Shown piece after piece: positions 24,844-35,159 of a stretch of 64,000 nucleotides of DNA. The position numbers were made by a program, and so were the translations under genes. The stretch's first letter is position 1, and every line of letters begins with the position of its first letter. Origin of the DNA: Inquilinus ginsengisoli_B. Lineage in GTDB: Bacteria > Pseudomonadota > Alphaproteobacteria > DSM-16000 > Inquilinaceae. A model generated the notes under the pieces. It saw only the letters and a list, made by a program, of their open reading frames with translations, was not told the DNA's origin and did no database searches. Location of the stretch: assembly GCF_050434925.1 (NCBI RefSeq), contig NZ_JBNDJK010000001.1:2728001-2792000 (forward strand), written 5' to 3'.

Positions 24844-27800
24844 TCAGTAGTCCCATTCCATGGTCACGCCGACGCCGCCGCCGCTGTCGCCGCCAGCCTC
24901 GGCCTTGCCCTTGATGTTGTCGGTGATGTCGATGGTGACCGTGGCCCGGGTACTGCCGGCGTCGATGCCCTGTTCCACCCCGACCCGCACGCCCTTGGTG
25001 AGATAGCGGCCGAGGCCGATCGCAGAGCCGCCGGAGGCGTCCGTGTTGAAGTCGAGCTGGTCGAGGCCGAGCGACTTCTGGATGCCGCCGAGCAGGCCGG
25101 TGCCGCCGCCGCCGACTCCTGCCATTTCCGCTGCCGCCTGGGCCAGCTGGATCGCCTGGGTCGGGCTGAGCTGGCCGGTGGCCTGGCCGAACAGCAGGCG
25201 CGACAGCACCTCGTCCTGCGGCAGCTCGGGCGACGAGCTCAGCGTGAGCTGGGGCTTCGAGGCATAGCCGCCGATCTCGATATTGGCGGTGACGTCGCCG
25301 GCCCGGGTCGAGGCCAGGAAGTCGAGTCGCGGATCCATAACCCCGCCGTCGAAGCTGATATTGCCGTGCTCGAAGTCCAGGCGCTGGCCGAATTTCGAGA
25401 TCTGGCCGCGGCGCATCTTGAAGTTGCCCTGGATGTCGGGGGTGGACGTCGTGCCGACGATCTTGAGCTGCCCCTGCATCTCGGCATCGATGCCCTGGCC
25501 GCGGACATAGAACTGGTTCGGCGAGTCGACGGTGATGTCGAGCCGGATCTGCGATGGCGGCTTCTGCGGCTGGTTCCGGTTGCGGTTCCGGCTCGGCGGC
25601 GTCGCCGTGTTGAGGGCAACACCCTCCGCCTTCATCCGGGCCGCAACCTCCGGCGGCACGTTGATCTGGCGCACGGGTATCGGCGTCACCGAGACGGGGA
25701 AGCTGTCCGGGATCTGGATGACCGCGTTGCGGATCTTGATCGAGCCCTGGAGCAGCGCATCGGCCGACAGGTCGCCGGACAGGGACAGGTCGCTGTCGGC
25801 ATGGGCGGTCGCCAGATCGCTGGACACCAGCAGCGCGTTGCTGGTCTGGATCCGCATATCGATCGGCAGGCTGCCATTCGCGCCCAGGGTGACGCTGCCG
25901 TTGCCGCTGACGGTGCCGCCGCCCGGCGTCTTGGCCGACAGGCTGGTCAGGCGGAAGCTGTCGCCGGCGCCGGTCACGGTGGCGTTGATGGCCTGCAGCC
26001 GGACGCCGTATTCGGAGTTCTGGTAGCTGCCGTTGCGCAGGGTGACGGTACCGGAGGCCTGCGGCCTGTCCGCCGTGCCCTCGATCCTGACGTCGAGCGA
26101 CAGCGGGCCGGCGATGCGGTCGGCGCCGGCGGCCAGGAAGTCGTTGAACATCGCCAGCTCGACCTGGCCCTTGGCCGAGCCCGAGATTGCCCCGCCGCCC
26201 AGCGGCACCGCGGCCTGCAAGTCGAGCCGGGCGCGCCCAGCGGTGACCCGGCTGGTGACGTTGATCCGCTGTCCGCCCAGCGTGCCGTCGGCGGTGGCGT
26301 CGATCGCGGGCAGGCCGGCGGTGTTCAGTCCGCCCATCTTCGCGCCGGACACCTTCAGCGAGAACTTGCCGCCCGGGTCGGCGGCGCTGCCGGTGATGGT
26401 GGCCTCGCCGTTCAACTGTCCTTGCAGATCTAGGCCGGGGCTGGCGATCGAGGCCAGGCCGAGCGGCAGCCGGGCGATGCGGGCGCGCAGGTCCAGCGCG
26501 TCGCCGGCGCGGCCGGACAGGCTGACGCTGCCGCCGCCGCTGACCGCGAGGTCGATGGTGCCGAGATCGACGCCGGCGGCGCCGGCATGGATGGTGGCCG
26601 GCCTCGACAGGGTGACCGACTGGCCGGACTGGCGGATCGCCAGGTTCTTCAGCCCGACTACGGTCTCGGCTCCGTTCAGGCCGATATCGGCCGCCATGTC
26701 GGCGGTGCCGTAACCGGTCGCGGCCTGCAGCTTCAGCGCCAGCTGCTGCATCGTGCCGGCGACGGTCAGCTCGGCCCGGCTGATCGGGGTGCCGCTGGCG
26801 GTGGCGTTGGTGACCAGCAGCCGGCCGTCCTGGATGCGGCGGCCGTCCACCATCGGGTCGAGCACGGTGCCGGTCAGCCGGATCTCGCCGAGCTGGGCCT
26901 GGTCGGCATACGCGACGCGCCGGGCGGTCAGGTCGATCTTGGCGCCGGCCGCGGGGTCGAGCGTCAGGGTGGCGTCGAGCTGCCCGCGCAGCGCCTGGCC
27001 GATGAAGGCGCCGACCACGCCGAGATCGGCCACGGCCAGGCGAATGGTACCGCCGACCGGCTTGCCGTCCGCCGCCAGCGCAGCATTGCCGTCGGCCTTG
27101 ATGCCGGCGACGTCCAGCACCAGCGTGCTGACATCGATGCCGCCATCCGGCTTCCGGGCCAGCACGATGTCGCCGGTGGCCGGCTTGCCGTCGACTGTGC
27201 CGGCCAGCTTGACCGTACCTGCAGGCGCAGCAGGCAGGCCGGCGGCGTCGATGTCGACGGTCAGGTGCTCGACCGCATGGCCGGCGGTCTTCACCCCTTC
27301 GGCCACAACCTGGCCCTTGACGCCGAGCGCGCCGATGGTGCCGGACAGGGCGGCGTCGACCGACACCGCGCCCTCGACGCCGGGCGACACCGCGGCGAGC
27401 GAGCCGAGCGCCGCCTTGACCGTGCCGTCGATCGCGTCGCCATCCAGCGTCCCGGCGGCATCGAGCGAGGCCTTCTCGCCCTTCACGCTGATGCCGGAGA
27501 CGGTGATCTTGCCGGCGGCGTCGCGCTCCACCCGGCCGGTCAATGTCGCCTGCTTGCCCAGCACGGCGGCGGTCGGCGTGGCTTCGGCGTTCGGCTCGGC
27601 GATGGTGCCGGTCCATTCCAGGGTGGCGGCGCCGTCGGCGGCCAGCATCGGCTTCACCGTCAGGTCGAGGCCGCCGGAGATCGGCTGGCCGACCAAGCCG
27701 GAGAAGCGGCCGAGATCGGCATAGGTCAGGTGCAGCGTGCCGGCGCCGGAGGGCGCCATCGCATCGCCCTGGCCGCTGGCGGTCAGGACGGCGCCATCCA

Positions 27801-29217
27801 GCCGGGCCTCCAGCCGGTCGATCACCGCCTTGCCCGACTGGGTGGCGCTGCCGTCGAAGCTGAGCTGCAGGGTGTGGCCTGCCGCGGTCTCGAGCAGCGG
27901 GTCGCCCAGCGCCAGGCCGTCGGCGGAGGCGGTGACGTGCAGCCCGATCGGGGCTTCGGGGTCGGAGAACGGGCCTTGCGGCGTCGCCGTCAGGTCGACC
28001 ATCAGGGTGCCGGCGGCATACGGATCCTGGCGCAGCCCGGTGCCGCGGATCGTCGCGACCACCACCGGCGCATCCAGGGCGCCCTTGGCGGTGCCGTCGA
28101 CCGCCAGCGACTCCCAGCCGATGCCCGGCGGCAGCAGCGTGGCGAAGCCGGCTGCGGTGCCGGCCTGCAGCGTGTAGGCGAGATCGACCTGGTTGCCGGT
28201 CGGGTTCACGCTGCCGGTCACCGAGACGCTGCCGGCCGCAGCCTTAGCGTCGAGCTGGCGGATGGTGATCGGGCCGGCATCGGCGATCTCCGCCTCGACC
28301 TTCAGCGTTGTCGGGCCTTGCAGCAGCGGGGCGGCGGTGGCGGCGAGCGCGGCCGGGACCAACCGGACGGCATCGGCGTTCAGATCGACGGTCAGGCGCC
28401 GGCGGCCTTCGCCGGGCTCGATCCGCACCTCGCCCTCGACGCCGCCCAGGTCGCCGACCTTGCCGGTCAGGGTGGCGCGCCAGTCGCGCAGGGTGCCGGT
28501 GCCGTTGAGCTTCAGGTCGACCGGAGGTTGCCCGGGGAACTGGGCCATGCCGGCGATCAGGCCGCCCGGCGGCTCCTGCACCGACACGGCGACATCGAGC
28601 TGCTCGGTCGACGGGATGAAGGCCAGCCTGGCGGTGATGTCGCCGGCCGCGCCGTCCAGCCGGCGGACCGCGAGGTTGGCGGCCAGCCCCTGCGACGGGT
28701 CGCCCAGCTGGGCGTCGCCGACCACGCTCAGGGTCGCCGCCAGCCCGGCGATGGCCGGGCCGACCGCGATCCGCTCGACATTCAGCCGGTCGAGCCGGAT
28801 GTCGACCGGCAGCCGCGGCAGCGAGAAGCCGGTGGAGGTCGGCTCCGTCTCCGGCTCGGTGCCGGCGGCGGGCAGGCGGTCGACCGTGACCGTGCCGGCC
28901 TCGACCGCGTCGACCCGCAGGGTGCGACGCAGCAGCGCCGAGGGGCTCCAGGCGAGGTGGGCCCAGTCGACCGTCACCATCTTGCCCGCCGGGTCGGACA
29001 CGGCGACGTCGCGGACCGTCATGTCGAAGGGCACGAAGCCCTCGATCGCGCCGATCGAGACCTGCATCTCCGGCGAGCTCGCCAGGCTGCCGGCCTGGTC
29101 GGCGATCAGGCGCTTGCCGGGGCCGGTCTGCGCCGCCGCGAAGACGACTAGCAGCAGCGCGACCGGCAGGCCGATGACGACCGCCAGGACGATGAGGAGG
29201 ATTCTGAGCGCGCGCAT
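24844..29217 (-). CDS. tamB: Translocation and assembly module inner-membrane protein TamB
   Basis: 1457 residues, in the usual size range of the family. A single N-terminal membrane anchor (LRILLIVLAVVIGLPVALLLVVFAAAQ) is followed by a very long, repetitive beta-rich periplasmic region and a C-terminal DUF490 domain ending in VTMEWDY. The C-terminal part includes SKFGQRLDFEHGNISFDGG and LSRLLFGQATGQLSPTQA, both typical of TamB. It spans the periplasm, works with TamA in outer-membrane protein assembly, and may move phospholipids. Its start overlaps the tamA stop by one base (TGATG). Confidence 0.95.
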   Translation of the reverse strand: MRALRILLIVLAVVIGLPVALLLVVFAAAQTGPGKRLIADQAGSLASSPEMQVSIGAIEGFVPFDMTVRDVAVSDPAGKMVTVDWAHLAWSPSALLRRTLRVDAVEAGTVTVDRLPAAGTEPETEPTSTGFSLPRLPVDIRLDRLNVERIAVGPAIAGLAATLSVVGDAQLGDPSQGLAANLAVRRLDGAAGDITARLAFIPSTEQLDVAVSVQEPPGGLIAGMAQFPGQPPVDLKLNGTGTLRDWRATLTGKVGDLGGVEGEVRIEPGEGRRRLTVDLNADAVRLVPAALAATAAPLLQGPTTLKVEAEIADAGPITIRQLDAKAAAGSVSVTGSVNPTGNQVDLAYTLQAGTAAGFATLLPPGIGWESLAVDGTAKGALDAPVVVATIRGTGLRQDPYAAGTLMVDLTATPQGPFSDPEAPIGLHVTASADGLALGDPLLETAAGHTLQLSFDGSATQSGKAVIDRLEARLDGAVLTASGQGDAMAPSGAGTLHLTYADLGRFSGLVGQPISGGLDLTVKPMLAADGAATLEWTGTIAEPNAEATPTAAVLGKQATLTGRVERDAAGKITVSGISVKGEKASLDAAGTLDGDAIDGTVKAALGSLAAVSPGVEGAVSVDAALSGTIGALGVKGQVVAEGVKTAGHAVEHLTVDIDAAGLPAAPAGTVKLAGTVDGKPATGDIVLARKPDGGIDVSTLVLDVAGIKADGNAALAADGKPVGGTIRLAVADLGVVGAFIGQALRGQLDATLTLDPAAGAKIDLTARRVAYADQAQLGEIRLTGTVLDPMVDGRRIQDGRLLVTNATASGTPISRAELTVAGTMQQLALKLQAATGYGTADMAADIGLNGAETVVGLKNLAIRQSGQSVTLSRPATIHAGAAGVDLGTIDLAVSGGGSVSLSGRAGDALDLRARIARLPLGLASIASPGLDLQGQLNGEATITGSAADPGGKFSLKVSGAKMGGLNTAGLPAIDATADGTLGGQRINVTSRVTAGRARLDLQAAVPLGGGAISGSAKGQVELAMFNDFLAAGADRIAGPLSLDVRIEGTADRPQASGTVTLRNGSYQNSEYGVRLQAINATVTGAGDSFRLTSLSAKTPGGGTVSGNGSVTLGANGSLPIDMRIQTSNALLVSSDLATAHADSDLSLSGDLSADALLQGSIKIRNAVIQIPDSFPVSVTPIPVRQINVPPEVAARMKAEGVALNTATPPSRNRNRNQPQKPPSQIRLDITVDSPNQFYVRGQGIDAEMQGQLKIVGTTSTPDIQGNFKMRRGQISKFGQRLDFEHGNISFDGGVMDPRLDFLASTRAGDVTANIEIGGYASKPQLTLSSSPELPQDEVLSRLLFGQATGQLSPTQAIQLAQAAAEMAGVGGGGTGLLGGIQKSLGLDQLDFNTDASGGSAIGLGRYLTKGVRVGVEQGIDAGSTRATVTIDITDNIKGKAEAGGDSGGGVGVTMEWDY

Positions 29218-31202
29218 CAGAACGCCTGCCCGATGCTGATGTAGAGCTGGAAGCTGTCGTCGCTCGCGCGCTTGTTCAGCGGGATGGCGATGTCGGCGCG
29301 GATCGGCCCGATGCCGGTGTAGTAGCGGGCGCCCAGACCGGCCGCGTACTGGATGTTGCTGCCGAAATCCGGAACGCTCTTGTCATAGACGCCGCCGGCG
29401 TCGAAGAACGGCACGATGCCGATCGTGTCGGTGATCTTGTAGCGCAGCTCCAGGCTGGCGATGATCGAGCTGAGGCCCCCGGTCGGGTTGTCTTCCTTAT
29501 TCAGCGGGCCGATGCTCTGGTACTTGTAGCCGCGGACGCTGCCGCCACCGCCGGCATAGAGCCGCTTGTCGGGCGGCACGTCGGCGATGTCCGGCCCGGC
29601 GATGCTGCTGATGCCCAGCTGCCCGGCCAGGATGATGTCGCCGTCGCCGCCCGACAGGTCGATATAGGTCGACCCCAGCGCCTTGGCCACGACCATGTCG
29701 ACCGAGGAGCCGAGGAAGGTCGGGTAGGGGGTCAGCGACAGCTGCGCCCGGTAGCCCTTGCTCGGGTTCAGCAGGTTGTCGGTGGTGTCGATCTTGGCGC
29801 CGAGCGGGATGCCGACGAAGGTGTAATCCCACTCGCCTTCGTCGTTCTCGACATGGCCGGTCTCGAAGCTGAGCCCGGCCAGCAGGTCGATCTCCTTCGA
29901 GTATTTGTAGGTGGCGATGCTCTGCACCAGGCCGCGGGTGCTGGTGTAGGCGTCCAGCACCTCGCGTACCGCCTCGGCCTTGGAGTCGAGGGTGGTGTTG
30001 CGATCGAAGAAGCCCGGCACCTTCAGGGACACGCCGAACTTGAAGTTCGGCTCGGTCGCGTCGTTGTAGCCGAGGCCGCTGACCTCGCCGTCGATGCGCA
30101 GCTGCTCGGCCCCGCCCCACAGGTTGCGGTGGCCCCAATAGGCGTTCACCCCGGCGCCGTAATTGGTTTCGTATTTGGCGCCGAAGCCGATGAAGCGCAG
30201 CGGCCGTTCCTGCACCGCGATCGTCACCGGGACATTGCCCTGCGCGTCGATCTGGTCCGCGGTGGTGACGCGGACGCTGCTGAATACGCCCAGATCGGCC
30301 AGGTCCTTGCGCAGGTCCTGGACCTGCTGCGGCGAGTAGACCTGGCCGGTGACGAAGGGCACGCGGCTCTGAATGAAGCTTTCCCGGACCGTCTCCTCGC
30401 CTTCCACCGTCACCGGACCGAAACCGGCCTTGGGCCCGGGGTCGAGAAACTCGGTCAGGTCCATGGTCTGGTCGGCATGATCGACCACCGCGTCGCGCGA
30501 CGGCACCTTGGCCAGGGGATAGCCCTGGTCGTTCATCTGCGCCACCATCGCGCCCTCGGCGCTGAGGATGGTGCCGGACAGCGCCGGCTTGCCGGGATCG
30601 AGGCCGAGCGGCGTGCGGTCGATCACCAGCGGCAATTGGTCGGACCCCTGGATGTCGGTCAGCCGCACGGTCCCGAACTTATAAGATGGACCGAGATCGA
30701 TCTTGATCGAGACCTTGACCGGATCTTTGCTTTGCCGTGCCGTCAGCCGGTCGACCAGCCCGGGATCGTCCATGTCCACGCCGTCGATGGTGATGTGAAC
30801 CTCGCCGCCGTAATACGATAGCGCCCCCAGGGCGCCGTACAGCCGGTCGCGGTCGGCCAGCGCCCGGCGGACCAGCCCGACCGGGCCGGAGGGCGGGCTG
30901 GACTGCAGCTTCAGCAGGTTCGAGGCGCCGGTCAGCGCCGCGGTCGCGTTCTCGTCCGGGATCGGCTCCAGAGTCGCCGCATAGGGCAACTCGTCGGGCA
31001 GCGGCGCCGTCTCGGTCGCCGCGTCGCCGTCGGTCGCGGGCTCGTCCTGGGCCAGCAGCGCTGCCGAAGGAACCAATGCAGCGAGGAGGCCGAGCCACCC
31101 GAGTCTGCCCAGTCTTGCTCGCAATCCCGCGCTCTCCCTGTCGCCGCGCGCTGGTGGTGCTGCCGCCGCTCGCGCTTCGGTTGTGCCATGATGGGAACAC
31201 AT
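29217..31202 (-). CDS. tamA: Outer-membrane assembly factor TamA (BamA/Omp85 family)
   Basis: 661 residues from the ATG at 31202. A TTG at 31124 would place a standard signal peptide (RLGWLGLLAALVPSAALLA) right at the N-terminus and is a serious alternative. POTRA-like domains follow, then a 16-strand Omp85 barrel with GAKYETNYGAGVNAYWGHRN, the FF-type segment AGGGGSVRGYKYQSIGP and a C-terminal terminal phenylalanine (LYISIGQAF). It is the first gene of the tamAB operon and is divergent from typA. Confidence 0.93.
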   Translation of the reverse strand: MCSHHGTTEARAAAAPPARGDRESAGLRARLGRLGWLGLLAALVPSAALLAQDEPATDGDAATETAPLPDELPYAATLEPIPDENATAALTGASNLLKLQSSPPSGPVGLVRRALADRDRLYGALGALSYYGGEVHITIDGVDMDDPGLVDRLTARQSKDPVKVSIKIDLGPSYKFGTVRLTDIQGSDQLPLVIDRTPLGLDPGKPALSGTILSAEGAMVAQMNDQGYPLAKVPSRDAVVDHADQTMDLTEFLDPGPKAGFGPVTVEGEETVRESFIQSRVPFVTGQVYSPQQVQDLRKDLADLGVFSSVRVTTADQIDAQGNVPVTIAVQERPLRFIGFGAKYETNYGAGVNAYWGHRNLWGGAEQLRIDGEVSGLGYNDATEPNFKFGVSLKVPGFFDRNTTLDSKAEAVREVLDAYTSTRGLVQSIATYKYSKEIDLLAGLSFETGHVENDEGEWDYTFVGIPLGAKIDTTDNLLNPSKGYRAQLSLTPYPTFLGSSVDMVVAKALGSTYIDLSGGDGDIILAGQLGISSIAGPDIADVPPDKRLYAGGGGSVRGYKYQSIGPLNKEDNPTGGLSSIIASLELRYKITDTIGIVPFFDAGGVYDKSVPDFGSNIQYAAGLGARYYTGIGPIRADIAIPLNKRASDDSFQLYISIGQAF

Positions 31203-31272
31203 ACCATGCAACTTTCGTTGCCTTGGTCGTCCTAAATTCTACCTCGACTTTTCAACGATTTGGCGCCTCGAC

Positions 31273-31300
31273 TTGCGTTTGGCGCCGATCCGACTATATT
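31273..31300 (+). promoter_or_regulatory. Candidate typA promoter
   Basis: TTGCGT (31273-31278) and TATATT (31295-31300) are separated by 16 bp in an AT-richer patch about 100 bp upstream of the typA start codon. This is the best sigma70-like pair in the divergent tamA/typA region. Confidence 0.4.
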
Positions 31301-31397
31301 GCACTGCAACGGCGGCTGGGGCGTTGGTAAGACGACCCGTCCGCCGTCCTTTGTTTTGCCCGCATCGCTTCCCGCCCTCCCGCCCCTTGGACGGACC

Positions 31398-33218
31398 ATG
31401 GATATCCGGAACATCGCCATCATCGCCCATGTCGATCATGGCAAGACCACGCTCATCGACGTGCTGCTGCGCCAGTCGGGGGCCTTCCGCGACAACCAGG
31501 TTGTGGCCGAGCGGATCATGGACTCGAACGACCTCGAGCGCGAGCGCGGCATCACCATCCTGGCGAAATGCACGTCGCTGGTGTGGAAGGACGTCCGCAT
31601 CAACATCGTCGACACGCCGGGCCACGCCGATTTCGGCGGCGAGGTCGAGCGCATCCTCAACATGGTCGACGGCGTGGTGGTGCTGGTGGACGCGGCCGAG
31701 GGGCCGTTGCCGCAGACCAAGTTCGTCACCGGCAAGGCGCTGAAGCTGGGGCTGCGGCCGATCGTGCTGATCAACAAATGCGACCGGCCGGACGCCCGCC
31801 CGCACGAGGTGCACGACGAGGTGTTCGACCTGTTCGCGGCGCTCGACGCCAATGACGACCAGCTCGACTTTCCGACCCTGTTCTCCTCGGCCAAGCAGGG
31901 CTGGGCGGCGGAGAGCCTGGAGGCGGAGCGGACCGACATGGCGCCGCTGTTCGACCTGGTGCTGCGCCACGTGCCGGCGCCGAAGATCGAGGAAGACCAG
32001 TCGTTCCGCATGCTGGCCACCACGGTCGAGGCCAACCCCTATCTCGGCCGGGTGCTGACCGGCCGCATCCGCTCCGGCACGGTCCGGCCGAACATGACGG
32101 TCAAGGCGCTGTCGCGCACCGGCGAGACCATCGAGACCGGGCGCATCAGCCGGGTGCTGGCTTTCCGCGGCATCGAGCGCCAGCCGATCGAGATCGGCGA
32201 GGCCGGCGACATCGTCGCCATCGCCGGGCTGGAAACCGCGACCGTCGCCGACACCATCTGCGACCTGAACGTGACCGAGGCCTTCGCGGCCCAGCCGATC
32301 GACCCGCCGACCATCGCCATGACCTTCTCGGTCAACGACAGCCCGCTGGCCGGCACCGAGGGCGACAAGGTCACCAGCCGCGTCATCCGCGCCCGGCTGC
32401 TGCGCGAGGCCGAGGGCAATGTCGCGCTGAAGATCACCGAGACCGCCGAGAAGGATGCCTTCGAGGTCGCCGGCCGCGGTGAATTGCAGCTCGGCATCCT
32501 GATCGAGACCATGCGGCGCGAGGGCTTCGAGCTGTCGATCAGCCGGCCGCGCGTCGTCTACAAGGACGACGAGTCCGGCCAGGTGCTGGAGCCGATCGAG
32601 GAAGTGACGATCGACGTCGACGAGGAGCATTCCGGCATCGTCGTGCAGAAGCTGTCCGAGCGGAAGGGCGAGCTCCTGGAGATGCGGCCCTCCGGCGGCG
32701 GCAAGCAGCGCCTGGTCATGCTGGTGCCGACTCGCGGCCTGATCGGCTACCAGGGCGAGTTCCTGACCGACACCCGCGGCACCGGCGTGATGAACCGGAT
32801 CTTCCACGACTACGCCCCGCACAAGGGCGCCATCGCCTCGCGTCACACCGGCGTGCTGATCTCGAACGCCCAGGGCGAGGCCGTGGCCTACGCGCTGTGG
32901 AACCTGGAGGACCGCGGCCCGATGCTGATCGAGCCGCAGGCGAAGGTCTACCAGGGCATGATCATCGGCGAGCACACCCGCGGCAACGACCTCGAGGTCA
33001 ACGTGCTGAAGGGCAAGCAGCTGACCAACATCCGCACCACCAGCAAGGACGAGGCGGTGCGCCTGACCCCGCCGATCCAGATGACGCTGGAGCGGGCGCT
33101 GACCTACATCAACGACGACGAGCTGGTCGAGGTCACGCCGAAGACGGTCCGTCTGCGCAAGACCGTGCTGGACCCGAACGAGCGCAAGAAGATCGAGCGC
33201 CAGAAGAAAGAGGCCTGA
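31398..33218 (+). CDS. typA: Ribosome-associated GTPase TypA/BipA
   Basis: 606 residues from the ATG at 31398 (MDIRNIAIIAHVDHGKTTLI). The upstream open frame is rejected because the protein family begins here. GTPase motifs are G1 AHVDHGKTT, G2 region RERGITI, G3 DTPGHADF and G4 NKCDR. EF-G-like domains follow, and the C-terminal part has the TypA-specific stretch TRGLIGYQGEFLTDTRGTG. It binds the ribosome and assists 50S assembly and stress adaptation. The length matches the family. Its stop lies 3 bp from that of the convergent AI-2E-family gene. Confidence 0.96.
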   Translation: MDIRNIAIIAHVDHGKTTLIDVLLRQSGAFRDNQVVAERIMDSNDLERERGITILAKCTSLVWKDVRINIVDTPGHADFGGEVERILNMVDGVVVLVDAAEGPLPQTKFVTGKALKLGLRPIVLINKCDRPDARPHEVHDEVFDLFAALDANDDQLDFPTLFSSAKQGWAAESLEAERTDMAPLFDLVLRHVPAPKIEEDQSFRMLATTVEANPYLGRVLTGRIRSGTVRPNMTVKALSRTGETIETGRISRVLAFRGIERQPIEIGEAGDIVAIAGLETATVADTICDLNVTEAFAAQPIDPPTIAMTFSVNDSPLAGTEGDKVTSRVIRARLLREAEGNVALKITETAEKDAFEVAGRGELQLGILIETMRREGFELSISRPRVVYKDDESGQVLEPIEEVTIDVDEEHSGIVVQKLSERKGELLEMRPSGGGKQRLVMLVPTRGLIGYQGEFLTDTRGTGVMNRIFHDYAPHKGAIASRHTGVLISNAQGEAVAYALWNLEDRGPMLIEPQAKVYQGMIIGEHTRGNDLEVNVLKGKQLTNIRTTSKDEAVRLTPPIQMTLERALTYINDDELVEVTPKTVRLRKTVLDPNERKKIERQKKEA

Positions 33219-33221
33219 GAC

Positions 33222-35066
33222 TCAGGCCGCGGCGATGCCGGACGGCTCCGGCATCGCCTCGCTCTCCGTCGTCCCGCCGCCGCCGTTTCCGGCCGGCTTC
33301 GGGGTCCATTGCATCACCGCCGTGGCGATGGCGCTGAAGCCGCGGACCACGACCGTGTGCGCCTCCAGCCCCTCCGGCATCTCCCCGGCAAGCTCCCGCG
33401 GCCCCAGCAGGCCGACCACCAGAATGGCGTCCGGCCCGATGCGCCGGCGCAGCCGCCGGATCAGCCGGCCCAGCTGGTGCTCGGTCACGGTGCCGGAATG
33501 GGCCACCATCACCACCGGCACGTCGACCGCCTCGGGCACCGCCCCGCCGCGCTCGCCATGGCGGCAGGCGATGCCCTTCTCGGCCAGCAGCTGACCGGTC
33601 ATCAGCGCGGCGGCCTGGTCCAGCTCGTCCCGCGCGCCGAGGCACAGCACGGCGGGCGGCGTGTCGTGCCCGTCCTCGTCGAGATCCGCGACCGCCGCCA
33701 GGATGCCGCCCCAGACCGCGCCGCGCTGCGGGCCGTCCAGCGCGCCGCGCTGCCGGTCGGCCTGGGCCAGGTGGATGGCCGGCAGGATCATGCTCTCGAA
33801 CAGCGCCTGGCGGGACTGGCCCTGCAGCCCGCGCTCGGCCAGCTCCGACGCTTCCAGCGGATCGCCGGCCAGGATGCGCTGGTAGAAATGCGCCTCGGGC
33901 GTCAGCGCCGGCGTGCTGCCCAGGAGCACGTCCAGGAAGCCGAACTGCGGCACGTGCCGGCCCAGCACGGCCAGGCAGACCGTCAGCGGCACCGCCAGCA
34001 GCAGCCCGGGAATGCCCCACAGGGTCAGCCAGAAGATGGTGGCGAACAGCACGGCGAAGGGTGACAGGCCGGTGCTGCCGCCATACAGCAGCGGCTCACC
34101 GACATTGACGGTGATCAGGTCCAGCACCACGAACAGCGCAATCGTCTCCAGCGGCATCAGCCAGCCGGGATCGACGGCGAAGGCCAGGATGGTCGGCAGC
34201 AGCGCGGCGGCGACCGTCCCGACCAGCGGAATGAAGCGCAGCACCGCCGACAGCAGGCCCCACAGTATGGGGTTGGGCACGCCGATGACCCAGAGGCCGA
34301 TGCCGAAGGCCGCGCCGTAGCAGAAGTTCAGCAACGCCTGGGCCAGCAGGAAGCGGCTGAGTCGCTGCGCCGCGTCGTCCATCGCCGCGGTGGCGCGGGT
34401 CAGGTCCTTGGATCCCAGCAGCCAAATCAGCCGGTTCCGCAGATCCTCCCGCTCCAGCAGCATGAACACCGAGAAGACCAGGACCACGCCGATGATGGCG
34501 AAGGGCTCGATCAGCGGCGCGCCGACCTCCCAGGCCAGTTGCAGCGGCGTCAGCGCCGGCGGCACCAGTTGCACCGGCACCGGCTTGCCCTGGGCGCCCT
34601 CCATGCCCATCGGGGCGGACGCCACCGCCCGTTCGGTCGCCTCCTCGGACAGGCGGGCCACCATGGCCGTCAGCCGGTCGATCAGCCCGCCGCCCGGCGC
34701 GACCTCCTTGATCGACTGGATCTTGGTCTCGAGGTTGCTCTGGTATCGCGGCAGGTTGCCGGCCAGGTCGATCGCCTGGCTGGCCACCAGCACGATGAAG
34801 ACCACCGCCCCGATCGACAGGGCGACGATGACGATCAGCACCGCCGGGGTCCGCGGCAGCCCCAGCTTGCGCAGCTGCAGCACCACCGGGGCCATGGCGA
34901 AGCTGATCAGCAGCGCCAGCGAGAACGGGATCAGCACGTCGCGGCCGAAATACAGCGCCGCGGTCGCCGCCAGGATCACCAGGATCCCGTTGGTCGAGGA
35001 CAGGGCGCCGATCTTGTCGGTCAGCGGGGTCAGGCTGCGGTGGGATCGGCCGGGTTCGGACAGCAT
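33222..35066 (-). CDS. AI-2E-family transporter with a C-terminal cytoplasmic domain
   Basis: 614 residues. Residues 1 to about 375 form the AI-2E exporter (PerM/YdiK) family domain with about eight helices, including RFIPLVGTVAAALLPTILA and the late motif WLTLWGIPGLLLAVPLTVCL. Typical members stop soon after this. Here about 230 extra residues follow, with a helical part (FESMILPAIHLAQADRQRG) and an alpha/beta part (PAVLCLGARDELDQAAALMT, later ILVVGLLGPRELAG). This tail resembles a Rossmann-like, B12-binding-type fold without its cobalamin histidine motif. The substrate is unknown; the name does not prove AI-2 transport. Confidence 0.85.
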   Translation of the reverse strand: MLSEPGRSHRSLTPLTDKIGALSSTNGILVILAATAALYFGRDVLIPFSLALLISFAMAPVVLQLRKLGLPRTPAVLIVIVALSIGAVVFIVLVASQAIDLAGNLPRYQSNLETKIQSIKEVAPGGGLIDRLTAMVARLSEEATERAVASAPMGMEGAQGKPVPVQLVPPALTPLQLAWEVGAPLIEPFAIIGVVLVFSVFMLLEREDLRNRLIWLLGSKDLTRATAAMDDAAQRLSRFLLAQALLNFCYGAAFGIGLWVIGVPNPILWGLLSAVLRFIPLVGTVAAALLPTILAFAVDPGWLMPLETIALFVVLDLITVNVGEPLLYGGSTGLSPFAVLFATIFWLTLWGIPGLLLAVPLTVCLAVLGRHVPQFGFLDVLLGSTPALTPEAHFYQRILAGDPLEASELAERGLQGQSRQALFESMILPAIHLAQADRQRGALDGPQRGAVWGGILAAVADLDEDGHDTPPAVLCLGARDELDQAAALMTGQLLAEKGIACRHGERGGAVPEAVDVPVVMVAHSGTVTEHQLGRLIRRLRRRIGPDAILVVGLLGPRELAGEMPEGLEAHTVVVRGFSAIATAVMQWTPKPAGNGGGGTTESEAMPEPSGIAAA

Positions 35067-35159
35067 CTGGGCACGGGCGGAAGCCTGGGGCGGGAATGGA
35101 ACGGTGCGGTAACCCCCGCAGTTCCCGCCGCATCGCTCCGGGTCGATCCGGATGGCCGG

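Noticed and set aside
26587..29151. Long open frame antisense to tamB (over 800 codons)
   Set aside because: Its composition (His, Gln, Arg, Gly-rich, no domains) is that of a GC-rich shadow frame, while the opposite strand encodes a clear TamB.
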